The position numbers were made by a program, and so were the translations under genes. From Acytostelium subglobosum LB1 (Eukaryota > Evosea > Eumycetozoa > Acytosteliales > Acytosteliaceae), in NCBI RefSeq assembly GCF_000787575.1, contig NW_012236509.1:126001-190000 (forward strand): a stretch of DNA of 64,000 bases, written 5' to 3'. Positions within the stretch are counted from its first letter, which is position 1, and each line of letters opens with the position of its first letter. Positions 10,507 through 20,600 of the stretch are shown here, in pieces. The notes below the pieces were generated by a model that had not been told where the DNA came from, did no database searches, and saw nothing but the letters and a program-made list of their open reading frames with translations.

Positions 10507-12614
10507 TTACTTGGCTTCATTGAAGCGAATGGACGATGCACCTCTCGATTTCGTTGTGATGGTCTTCGAGAGTCCTGTACTGTTGGAGATACGGAGCTGA
10601 GTCATGTCTTCGTCATAGGTGACCAGCCAGAGAGAAGATGTGCTCTTTGTCTTCTGAGTTGGTCGGACATCAGAGATCCTGAAATCAATGGTGGCACGTT
10701 TGTTGGTGAACTCCTTGTACTTGCCACCAGTTTTGAATCTGCCTGCGTGTTCTTGAATTCCCTTGCCTTCGCAAAGTAATTCTATTCCCCATTTGTGACC
10801 ATCATCCACGTAGAAGTCCAGGTAGCAATCTATTCCAAAGAGTTGTCCTACATTTTGGCTGATGTCTGAAGCAAGATATTAGGATTTGAGAGTTAAATGA
10901 GATCTAGATGACGACTTACAGACGTCTGGAGGAAGAACAGCCACAGCGCATCTATAGAACTCGCCCTGCCACGTTGATTCGAGGGGCTTGCCATCAGTTC
11001 CTTTTCCTTTGGTATTCAGCAATGTATCTCTGTCAAAGTGGCTGATCGTTTCGACAATGAAGTCATCGAATGATAAGTCAGTATGTCCTCTTGTTGTTGG
11101 CGAGACTCGAAACTGGAAGTACAGTGCTCTGAAGATGGGAGATGAGAAGGACAAGTGTGTGTCGTTCAAGACAACTAAAATGCCATGCTTGATCAGAGGA
11201 GTGACGATGTTGACTGGGGCGTGTTGTTTGAAGATACGCTCGTGGGCATCGAACTGATCCAGAAAAAGAAGTTGGCCTTGTGAAAGATTCTGGAATGATG
11301 CTGCCCGGTTGGCTGCCATTGCACCCATGAAGCGACCGCCAAGAATGAATGATAACACATCGTTGTCATCAGCCAGGTCCTTGAATTGATCGTATAGTGT
11401 CCAAATGAACTGAGTCACCAATCCAACATGACCACCAGTGGAGCTCCAAATGCGATCACAAGTGTTCTTTGTGAGCCTAAATCCACTTGATGTGAACTTG
11501 TTTCTCTTATCTGTCATCTCTTGGAGTTCGCCTTCCTTCAGCTTCATATCCTCCATGCCAAACTTCATTCCCTCAAAGCCAATGGGTGTTGAACACTCGG
11601 TCTTCACATCGAAATGCTCTCCATAGGCCGCCATCACCACCACGTCTACACACAAGAGGATTCGGTCAGTGAAATGCTGGCGAACTTGTATGATATCATC
11701 GAACTTACACAATGGTGGTTTGGCATCTTGATTGGGTCCAAATGTACATAGGTCCTTCAAGAGGGCCCAGAATTCAGTGGGCTGCGATTGGATATTGAAT
11801 GCGATCTGAGCTTCGTCGATTAGAAGCAATGTTGGTTTGGAGGTGCTTGAAATCCAATCAGCAAACGTCTTTCCAGTGTCCTGGACCCATTTCGATTCAA
11901 AGTTGTCGTGCTTGATGCCAAGAAAGGAGATTGACACAACATCACAGTCAGCGCGATATCGATGGGCAAAGAGCACCAGTAGAGAGGTCTTCCCTGAGGA
12001 AGGTGGTGATCTAACAAATATCAGATGTTTCTCGAACAACGTCTTTGACATCTTGTCGATTGTCTCTGTCCTGGAGCAAGCGAACTTGTTCTGCATACTG
12101 AGTCCGTTTATCGCTGAGAATGGGGTCAGTATACTCTGAGGAATCTTAGAGTTTGGATACTTACTTTCAATATCAGACTCTAAGCTTCTGAAGATCTTGT
12201 TGGCTAAGAGGAAGTTAGTGTTAGTAACATTCGACCCAACACATCGCTCGCTCTCACTTCTACTTACGCGCTTGGCCACCACCTCCTCCTGCAGCACCGG
12301 CTTGAGTATGCATGTTAGTATTGAATGAAGACATTGCGCTGATGTTGTTTGTACTTACGAGCTTGGGCTTGGGCTTGCACAAAGAGCTGAGGATATCCTC
12401 CTTGAGGGACATTGGTACTAGGAGCAAGATGATGAGCGTTGTTGTCAACGGCTGGATTGGTGGCATAGACTCGAAGTGGGGAGGCAGGAACAGCAAGGTC
12501 GAGTGATTGTCGGATTGTGTTGATGAGATCTTGGACATTTCTAGCTGTGAAGTCTATCACGGCTTCGTTGTCACCGAACGTAACAACTGCCCGGAATTGT
12601 TGTTGGTCGGCCAT
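10507..12614 (-). CDS. Crinkler (CRN)-type protein: ubiquitin-like header, P-loop NTPase, REase-fold nuclease
   Basis: Minus-strand exons: 12614-12359, 12300-12268, 12203-11709, 11645-10920, 10865-10507 (622 aa). The 63-base intron 11708-11646 is in frame and stop-free, so a longer isoform is possible. Exon 1 encodes an ~85-aa ubiquitin-like header (MADQQQFRAVVTFGDN). Exon 2 is a 33-base glycine-rich linker. The NTPase shows Walker A SPPSSGKTSLLVL (~160) and Walker B PTLLLIDEAQ (~221-229). Exon 5 encodes the C-terminal PD-(D/E)XK-like domain, with DFYVDD, KWGIELLCEGKG, HAGRF, GKY and TIDFR. These are the family's hallmarks. Known CRN proteins are thought to act on nuclear DNA as effectors in host or inter-organism conflict. 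The actual role here is unknown. It lies in the segment that splits family copy C. Confidence 0.85.
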
Positions 12615-12837
12615 TGGACACTGAGTAATAAATATATGTGAAGAGACAAATCGTAACTGTTGATGACGTCGTTGTTGTAGTATTTGTTGTTGAAGTATTT
12701 GTTGTTGTTGTGAATAAATGAATGAGTGAGTTTCAAAGTTATCTTGTAGATGGGGTGAAGGGTGATATGTTCGTCCCAATATGGTAAATCAACTACAAAT
12801 AAATTAAATTAAACAATTTATCTCTAACAGATATAAC
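12615..12837. promoter_or_regulatory. Divergent intergenic spacer, CRN gene and virus-like relic
   Basis: 223 bases between the CRN start codon (minus) and the first zinc-finger ORF (plus). It holds GTTGTT-rich leader sequence on the CRN side and an AT-rich stretch before 12838. It may serve as a shared promoter; no specific element was recognised. Confidence 0.35.
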
Positions 12838-13008
12838 ATGTCATTATTCAAAGAGTACTATTGGGACGAGAACTCAGAGTTCAGAGATCGTCACAAAGCT
12901 TACATCAAACAAAAGGTAAGATGCGAATGCGGCTTCGAAGTTGGTCGCACCAATCTCAATCGACACAAGAAAGGCTACATCCACAAGCAGTTGATGGCCA
13001 ACAAATAG
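12838..13008 (+). CDS. Small zinc-finger ORF of the virus-like relic
   Basis: 56 aa, rich in Tyr, Lys and Glu, with a CxC...H...H finger (VRCECGFEVGRTNLNRHKKG then YIH). This short finger after a charged YYW/KAYIK leader is typical of small proteins in giant-virus and virophage-like elements. It probably binds nucleic acid. A second protein of the same style lies at the other end of the element. Confidence 0.6.
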   Translation: MSLFKEYYWDENSEFRDRHKAYIKQKVRCECGFEVGRTNLNRHKKGYIHKQLMANK

Positions 13009-13048
13009 GTTCAAAGTGATATAAATTAACATCTCAGTGTTAATATAT

Positions 13049-13861
13049 AGAATGAGTAGATCAACAAGAGACATTAGAGGCAGACTGAAGAAGACGGGCG
13101 TGACTGAGATCAAGCTCACCGGTAACTACAGCCGAGCAGACATCGAACGAATCGCTCAGCGGGACAGCAACACTCTCCAACGATACGGCGCCAACGCAAG
13201 GATAGAGGTCGTGCTCGACTACGGCAATCATCAGTATCGATCGGGCAAGTTCACCAAGGTAGGCGAGCCCATCATCATGTTTGATCCTCACGAGTATGAC
13301 GGAGCACCGATCGCAGAGCCTGACACATTTAAATGGTTCTACATCTACGTTCATCAAGCAAAGGGCAAGGCAGGCGGCTGCGACGGCGAATGGAACAACT
13401 GCCTCTACTACTGCCTCCACGACGCCTATCCAGAGCAGGTCACAGAGCACTTTGGCAGGCCATCACGACTCAAGAAGTTCCTCGACCTTGATGTCGATCA
13501 GAAGGTCTCTATCAAGCGGATCCCAGAACTCGAGGAGAGACTCAACATCAAAATCAACGTCAAAGGTGATCACTGCTANNNNTCCGCGTCGAGGGCAACC
13601 AGAGAGGTCAACCTAATACTAACAAATGGACACTACAAACTAGACAAGGAAGGTACCTATGCAGGCAAGGGCATCAGATACACACGACACAACGAGAGGG
13701 ACGTCTACATCAAGCCAATCGTTTTTAAGTACCTCAAGGGCGAACAGGTCCAGCTCTATGATGACGGCGAGTACATGACCATCAGCCTGGAACATTTTAT
13801 CAACAAGAAGAGACGCAAGTACCAAGACAAGTGCGAGACATCCGCATCCTCTCAGGAATGA
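13049..13861 (+). CDS. Virus-like relic: polymerase-associated N-terminal segment
   Basis: The reading frame contains an NNCLYYCLHDAYPE motif after a glycine-rich CDGEW. This recalls the OTU-like DG-x-NCL signature that precedes family-B polymerases in several virus-like elements. It is followed by KKFLDLDVDQK, IPELEERLNIKINVKGDH and NLILTNGHYKLDKEGT. Four Ns at 13579-13582 fall inside. Assigned as part of the relic; the function of this segment is inferred from its association with polymerases in related elements. Confidence 0.5.
   Translation, partial: RMSRSTRDIRGRLKKTGVTEIKLTGNYSRADIERIAQRDSNTLQRYGANARIEVVLDYGNHQYRSGKFTKVGEPIIMFDPHEYDGAPIAEPDTFKWFYIYVHQAKGKAGGCDGEWNNCLYYCLHDAYPEQVTEHFGRPSRLKKFLDLDVDQKVSIKRIPELEERLNIKINVKGDHCXXSASRATREVNLILTNGHYKLDKEGTYAGKGIRYTRHNERDVYIKPIVFKYLKGEQVQLYDDGEYMTISLEHFINKKRRKYQDKCETSASSQE
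13579..13582. other. Assembly gap (NNNN)
   Basis: Four Ns. The true length of missing sequence is unknown. Confidence 0.99.
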
Positions 13862-14679
13862 CCCTGGAGGAGACATTGGACTCGTTCAAGGCCGACGCCG
13901 ACGCGCTCAAGGAAGGTACTAACGGTATCATCGACATGTACACAACAGGACAGAACAAGGCAGCGATCAAACTGTTTATATCATACAACAAGACAGTCAA
14001 GCCAGAGCCAATCGATCAGAAGGAGGGCGAGTGGATATCCAAGTCAACCTTTGGCGCATTGATGTTTTCCATCCAGCATACAGGAGGTCTCTACATGTAT
14101 GACGTCTGCAAGATGTATGGTGCGATCATGAAGAGCGGCGGCTTCATGATCCCAATCAAGTGTGGCGAGTTCCAACAACTGACCGACGAAGAGCTGACCG
14201 CAAAGAAATCAATACCATTCGGTATCTATCGCGCAACGATCAACGGCAAGCACGGAGCATTCAAGATTAACAAGAAGGATTACTACACTCACTACGACCT
14301 AATCTTTGCTAAGGAGCTAGGACTGACATTCAACTTGAAGACCGGCAACAAGGCCAACGCATTGTTATACGATAGCACATGCAGGATCAATGGCTCCATT
14401 CTTTTTGGCAAGTACATGGATCAGGTGCTCGCCTGGATCAAGGCAGGAGTCCCACGATCAAAGGAACTCTATCAACGACTCTGGGGCGCTCTCTCCAAGC
14501 GCAACAAGACCAAGCAGTGCGTCAATATGGAGTGCGATGAAGAAGTGATAGAGACCAGCGAGTGTGGCGACCTGCGATACGAGGGCTACTGTCCCGACGC
14601 CAGAGTCAAGAACATGACCAAGCCAGTTGGATCGTTCGCCATTGGGATATGGCAAGGCGAAGGAGAGTTTAAAATATAG
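13831..14679 (+). CDS. Virus-like relic: family-B DNA polymerase palm-region segment
   Basis: Carries a motif-A-like YDVCKMYGAIM, then GGFMIPIKCGEF, IPFGIYRATI, KKDYYTHYDLIFAKELGL, NALLYDSTCRINGSILF and a motif-B-like LWGALSKRNK. This order is seen in protein-primed-type DNA polymerases of virus-like elements. Part of an incomplete, broken relic. Confidence 0.55.
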   Translation: MRDIRILSGMTLEETLDSFKADADALKEGTNGIIDMYTTGQNKAAIKLFISYNKTVKPEPIDQKEGEWISKSTFGALMFSIQHTGGLYMYDVCKMYGAIMKSGGFMIPIKCGEFQQLTDEELTAKKSIPFGIYRATINGKHGAFKINKKDYYTHYDLIFAKELGLTFNLKTGNKANALLYDSTCRINGSILFGKYMDQVLAWIKAGVPRSKELYQRLWGALSKRNKTKQCVNMECDEEVIETSECGDLRYEGYCPDARVKNMTKPVGSFAIGIWQGEGEFKI

Positions 14680-14692
14680 ACTACTGGATATA

Positions 14693-14941
14693 ATGGAAGA
14701 CAGCACGGAATTGTTTATCAATAGCCAGGGAGAGTTAACCAACAAGATAAATTCAATCACTGATCGCATTCTAAAGGAGCGTGAACAGGATATCAAAGCA
14801 GCAGTGTCTAAATATAATGATTCAGACAGCGATTGCGATGACCTGTCAGACGATGATTCGGACGACCTGTCTGACGATGATATTGAGGACGCTGACCCTT
14901 CCATGTTCCGGTATCTTGACAAAAAAGACACTGGGCATTGA
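14693..14941 (+). CDS. Virus-like relic: small acidic ORF
   Basis: 82 aa with an N-terminal amphipathic half (ITDRILKEREQDIKAAVSKY) and a strongly acidic Asp/Ser repeat (DDLSDDDSDDLSDDD). No known domain. It belongs to the relic by position. Confidence 0.4.
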   Translation: MEDSTELFINSQGELTNKINSITDRILKEREQDIKAAVSKYNDSDSDCDDLSDDDSDDLSDDDIEDADPSMFRYLDKKDTGH

Positions 14942-15116
14942 GACAGTTGAAGAGATGGTATAAGTGTGCCCAGGAGGATATCCATAGGCAAAGAGTGCAG
15001 TTGGTGAAGGAGCGAGACCAATACAAGGTTAAACTGAACAATATGATTGCCGAGCTGTTCTCCATCTACAAGAAATATGGCCCAGGATCAACATTATAAT
15101 CTCTACATCCATCAAT

Positions 15117-15299
15117 ATGGACGTAAAGAATACTATCGACAGGAGTGGCAGAAACACCGACAAGACATACATGCAGCAGTACTACCAGCAGTTCAAAGAG
15201 GAGATCAAGGCCTACAACACAGAGAGGATACCGTGCGATGTCTGCGGCAAGTTGATCTCGCGGCACTTGATGATGAAGCACGAGAGGAGGATGCATTGA
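15117..15299 (+). CDS. Second small zinc-finger ORF of the virus-like relic
   Basis: 60 aa: a charged leader with MQQYYQQFKEEIKAYN followed by a C2H2 finger at the very C-terminus (IPCDVCGKLISRHLMMKH, last residue His). Same architecture as the ORF at 12838. The homology of family copy C resumes ~35 bases after its stop. Confidence 0.6.
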   Translation: MDVKNTIDRSGRNTDKTYMQQYYQQFKEEIKAYNTERIPCDVCGKLISRHLMMKHERRMH

Positions 15300-15334
15300 G
15301 AGGCCTTTAATTAGAACTGAGCAAAAAAGTCCAT

Positions 15335-17480
15335 AACATCTTGAATGAATGTTGATTGTTAGTCGGATGAGTGAGTGTAGGGTCACTTTGATTGATTGAT
15401 CACACATACCTCTTCATATTTGGATTGGCAGTATTGATATCTCTGATGAGATTGTTGCAAATGGTGATGATGCGAGTGTTTCCAGAGTCATAGGCTGAGT
15501 GCAAGATCGATTGGAGGACACGAAGTTGATCAATCTCTGACAGTCGAGAGAGTGGCGATGGATTGACCTTGACAAGGATATACTCCAGTGTTGAGACGGC
15601 ATTCACCTTAGTGGCTTCGATCAATGTATCAAGTGAAGGCATTGGTATTGGTGAATGAAGGATGTCTATGAGATGTTTGAGATGGTCAACTTTGTCTTGG
15701 ACCACTGCTGCATTGATGATTGAACGAAGTTGTTGAGGTGACAGAGATGAAGGTGGATGGACATGCTCCATCACATGCTTGAACGCTTCCAATGAGTTCT
15801 TTATCGAATTGACGCATAAATCAGGTTTGTCCAACTTGACATGTTGATGAACGATCTTGATGGCATCGACTGACCTTGGCAAAGAGTACCTCAGGTGTCC
15901 ATCTCTCCATGAATTCAAGACCAATCAAGTTGTTCGAAAGGAGATATGATATGACATCCAGACGATCGTGATCAATTGCTGCCTCCAGACAACCGTCATC
16001 GTAACGATACGATATCAATTCTTGAATGCGTAGAAGTAATGCAAGAGAGAGTCCTGAAGCCATCCTCAACGAAGTTTTTTTGTGGCGGCGTTCTTCACTC
16101 CCTGTTCCATCATCATCATCGCCTGGTTCAAGAGGAGGAACAAATCTGGCGTTGCGCAGGTACTCCAAAATATGCTCCAATGCTGAGACCATAACTACTA
16201 AAATAGACAACTTGGGACAGGCCACTGGGAGTTAATTCATGGATGTGATTAGATCGATGAATTGAAAGAAAGGCGATCATCAGATCTGTTGGATAGTCCC
16301 ATACTGTTGACGACAGTCCATTGTCCCAGTGGTTGTTGAGAATGTCCGCTGCGGTGATCTGATCATTTCTCTTCAGTGCATCATTCAGTTGGTCCAATGG
16401 ACGGAGGTAAAGGACTTTGGAAACTACTGCCTGATCCCATTGGTCGCCACAACGGGTGCTCATCAGTTGATTGGCGGTGGACTCCTCATCTGACGTCAAT
16501 GTGCCATTGCCAATGTTGTTCTTGTGAAGATGTTCGACGATGTGCATGTGACCATTCACCGCAGCATCCCAGATCAGATTTCCACGCGAAGTTGAACTAT
16601 TGCGTTGCACCATCAATAGAAGCGACTGGAGGATGTCCAGATCTCCAAGTCTAGCTTGATTGAAGATGCCATCACGGACCGTTGTTTCGAACTCTCTTAT
16701 TTTTTGGGAATCTAATTCCTTGGTCACCTCAAAGAGGTATTGGACACTCTCAACACGGCGATTCGTGATACAATGATGAAGTGCCAAGTTGAAAAGTCCA
16801 ACACAATGACTGAGTTCGCCCATCTCATTGAGAAGCTTGAGCATATCGACATCGATACCAGGGAATCGGAACATCTCTCTAAAAGGAATAAATGGACTCA
16901 CGTTGGGTTGAATGTCGTTCAATTGACCATTGAGTTTGAGAAGTAAATGAACAAAGTGTATGTTGCCACTGTCCATGGCAAGTACCAAGTGATCCATTGT
17001 GATGGGACCAATGTAATGGTGTCCTGTCATCTCAAACAATGTCTGAAGCATGTGAACTGAGCCACACTTGCAGAGGTCTTTCATTGCATCGTCCAAACGA
17101 ACCATCATGTTATTGTTGTTGTTGTTGATCAAATGATTGAACACATCAATGTTGTTATAACGTATTGATGCTTTGATCAATGAGTCATTGAGTGGATAAC
17201 TGTTTGACACCTGGTTGTAATGTTCAATAAAGTATTGAGTGGCATGATATTGGAGCATCTGAACAAGACTACCATTATGCAACAGTTCTCTACCCTTTAT
17301 AACTGATAATATCACTGTACTTCTTGTTGTTGATGTTGATGATGGACTTGTATCATCATGATGATCAACCATAACCGTTACCTTATTATCAATCATACCT
17401 TTATGAATGAAACTTACATGATCAAAGATATTTCGACTTAGTAATCTTTTACTGAACACTGAATGTATTATTATCTCCAT
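15335..17480 (-). pseudogene. Giant ankyrin-type family, copy C, first module (broken)
   Basis: Minus strand. The start at 17480 (MEIIIHSVFSKRLLSRN) has the family leader; the frame is also open to 17516. The sequence parallels copies B, E and F through IKGRELLHNGSLVQMLQYHA, ankyrin-like units such as VNGHMHIVEHLHKNNIG and DRLDVISYLLSNNLI, and the module end NPNMKR at 15411. Frame shifts occur near 16,205 and near 15,890; at the second, LFAK is followed by two fewer Gs than in the paralogs. The junction intron begins at 15410 with GTATGTGTG. Its homology to copy B's intron ends near 15,335, without reaching an acceptor, and foreign DNA begins. Confidence 0.85.
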
Positions 17481-17664
17481 TTTTGTTTGTATACTGGAGT
17501 AATTGGAATGAGTCATGCCATGTAGATGAATGTTTAGTGAGTCTGAATTTTGATTATATTATATATTTCGAAGAAACTGATCAGTTCCCTGACTTTGTGA
17601 ACTTCAAGATAGATACCAAAACACATTCCACCATCTCAAGGGATTTATTGATTGGATTGCTTGA

Positions 17665-20600
17665 TTAAACGATAATTGTGTCGCAATAGTTGATGATATT
17701 GATGTTGCCATTGACAAAGGCAGAATGGCGAGCGTACTTGGCCATTCGGACCACGAGTGTTGCGTCTGGTGATCGTTTGATGGGTGACTGATCATCGCCA
17801 AAAAGGTATTGGATCACTGAGAGTTGATTGCGTTCAACTATACGGGCAATGCATCGAAGGTCTGGAATGAATGATATTGATTGATCAATCTGATCCAAGG
17901 AGTGGACAAATCTCATGATGTCGATGTGTCCATTCTCACAAGCATGTTCAATCACTCGTGTGAGGTAGTGTTGTTTGTTGACCATGTCAAGATATCCTTT
18001 GTCAATGAAGTGTGCCAACACTTTACTGTTGGTGATCGGTGTCATCTTGTGGCTGAGCAATGAATGAATTCCAAACTTGATATTGCTGTCCAATTCGCCT
18101 GGGTCATTAACTCGGCAATCTATGCACTGTCGTATTAGATGATCGATGGCCTCAATATCGCCTCGTTTGAAGTACTCCACAAACAAACTCATAACTTGTT
18201 CGAACATAGTAGTGCGTCCATCCAACTTTTGTTGATCAATCACGATCGTGGCCACATCCGGATGGATGTTCTGAAGAGTGCTATGCCTATTGCCAAATAT
18301 CTTGTGGTCGGTCGCTGTCGATAGATGTCGCTTGTCCAAGATCATATTGATTGTATCCAGATCTCCAACAGAGGCAGCAGCATTGAATGCCGATCTGTAG
18401 TCGGTCTTGAATCGTTTGTCGGTATTGGCCTCCAACATTTCTATAACTTGTCGATCGCCTACTTCAATGGCACTGCTCATCACATAATCAAAGTCGCATT
18501 GGTAGCGTGAATCTGCGAGGAATCTCTCCAACAATCCAACCGAGATCATAATTGGAATGATGTTGGTGATGCGCACCAATTGGTCGTTATTGCCATTATG
18601 GTGTGGCAGTGATACGAGGAGGTTGATCTTGTTTGGGCAAATGAGGCCTCTTGGCATTTTGGAACTGAAGCTTGTGGTTGGCCTAACACCATTGTCTATC
18701 ATATGCTGGTAGGCCATTGTGACGACTTCCAATGGCATCAAACATTTCTCACATTGCAATATTGTCTCAAACAACAAATTGGAGTTGTTTGTGGATTGAG
18801 GCAGGGTGTTGTACAGTTCAAAGTAGCCATGCTTGGCACAGAATGCTGGGAGCCTGGGTTCATTGAGGAGTTGATACGTGTCAATGAAGTATTGGGAAAC
18901 TGGTTGGATGTCCATCCTGATTGAGTGGGCAAGGACGTGTCTGGCAGTCTCCTTGGATAGTGGTTGACCAATCAATTGAATCATCTCAAGTATTGACTCG
19001 GGCGGACATTGAAGCCACCTGGTCAACACTTCCGAGTTGGGAGGGGGAGGTGGTGGATGTACGTTGATTCGTGGCACAGTGAATGTCACACCAAATGAGA
19101 GCATCTTGCTGAGGAACAATGGATGCTTGATCAAGAATATGTCATTCTCTTTGAGTATCATTGGCGGAGAGTTTGAGTTGACCATCACCAACTGCATGAC
19201 ATCATCAAGGATGCGTGACCAGTTGTGAATCGTGCAGTCAGAGAGTTGATTTATGAATTCGCGCCAACTGATTGTTTCTGGCGACAATGTCATTGAAGGA
19301 TGGGCGATGAGTGCATCCAGTAAGGGGATATGACGTGGAGTAAAGTGAGCAATGGCGGCACTGATCAACTTGTTGTTGTTGGGTGGATATGAGTGTTTGA
19401 GATTGATTGATTTGAATGATTTGATGAAGTATTCAGTGGCACCATACTTGATAAAGTCCAACAATGAGTTGTTGCCAAACAGTTGTCCACCTTTGATGAT
19501 CAAGCTCTGATCAATGCCCAAACAACTCCGATGGATCAATCCAACATGCTTCATGATCATCGAGTTCAACTTGTTGTTTCCAAGAACCGAGTGTATAACT
19601 GATTGAGCGAGTGCAGTTGGAGTATCATCTGAGTATTTCCTGTTTGAATGATTGAATGTTAGTCGGATGAGTGAGTGTTGGGTCACTTTGATTGATTGAT
19701 CACACATACCTCTTCATATTTGGATTGGCAGTATTGATATCTCTGATAAGATTGTTGCAAATGGTGATGATGCGAGTGTTTCCAGAGTCATAGGCTGAGT
19801 GCAAGATCGATTTGAGAACACGAAGTTGTTCAATCTCTGACAGGCGAGTAAGTGGTAATGGCTTGATCTTGACAAAGATATACTCCAATGTTGAGACGGC
19901 ACTTTTCTTGGTGGCCTCAATCAATGTATCCAATGAAGGCATTGGTATTAGTGAGTAAAGAATGTCAATGAGATGTTTGAGATGGTTAACTTTGTCTTGG
20001 ACCACCGCAGCATTGATGATTGAACGATGTTGTCGAGGTGACAGAGATGAAGGTGGATGGACATATTCCATCACATGCTTGAACACTTCCAATGAGTTCT
20101 TGATCGAATTGACGCATAGATTAGGCTTGTCCAACTTGACATGTTGATGAACGATCTTGATGGCATCGACCGACCCCTTGGTGAAGAGTAACTCAAATGT
20201 CCAGCTTTGCATGAAGCTACCATTGATAAAGTTGTTCGCAAGTAGATATGATATGACATCCAGGCGATCATGCTCGATTGCTGCCTCCAGACAACGGTAA
20301 TCGTAATCCAACAATGTCATTTCCTTAACTCGAAGGAGTAATGCCAGTGAGAAGCCTGCCGCCAAATTCATCGATGATTGTTTGAGAATGTGTTCTTCTT
20401 CGCCCCCTGATCCATCATCGTCATCGTCTGGCTCGTCAGGTGCAACAACCATGGCGTTACGTAGGTACTCCAAACCATGCTCCAATGATACCCTGCCATC
20501 ACTTATTCGTTGGACAATGTGACACAAACCACCGGGAGTTAAACCATGAGTGTGATTTGATTTGTGAATGGAGAGAAAGGTGATCAACAACTCTGTCGGA

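Larger units (their letters stand above)
12838..15300 (+). mobile_element. Relic of a virus-like DNA element with a family-B (protein-primed type) DNA polymerase
   Basis: Five plus-strand ORFs lie close together. They are two small zinc-finger proteins at the ends, two polymerase-related segments in the middle and one acidic ORF. The polymerase segments resemble those of large DNA viruses, Polinton/virophage kin and similar sequences found in fungal genomes, as far as motifs can show. No capsid, packaging ATPase, protease or integrase was seen, and no terminal repeats. The element is incomplete and broken, with perhaps two or three interruptions, plus a four-N assembly gap. ORF lengths still well preserved suggest a fairly recent insertion. 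Family assignment below that level is uncertain; a linear-plasmid origin is the main alternative. Confidence 0.6.

Noticed and set aside
12135-12163. GTAAGT...CTCAG pair in the Crinkler-type gene
   Set aside because: Would be a 29-base intron, too short; the frame is open across it.
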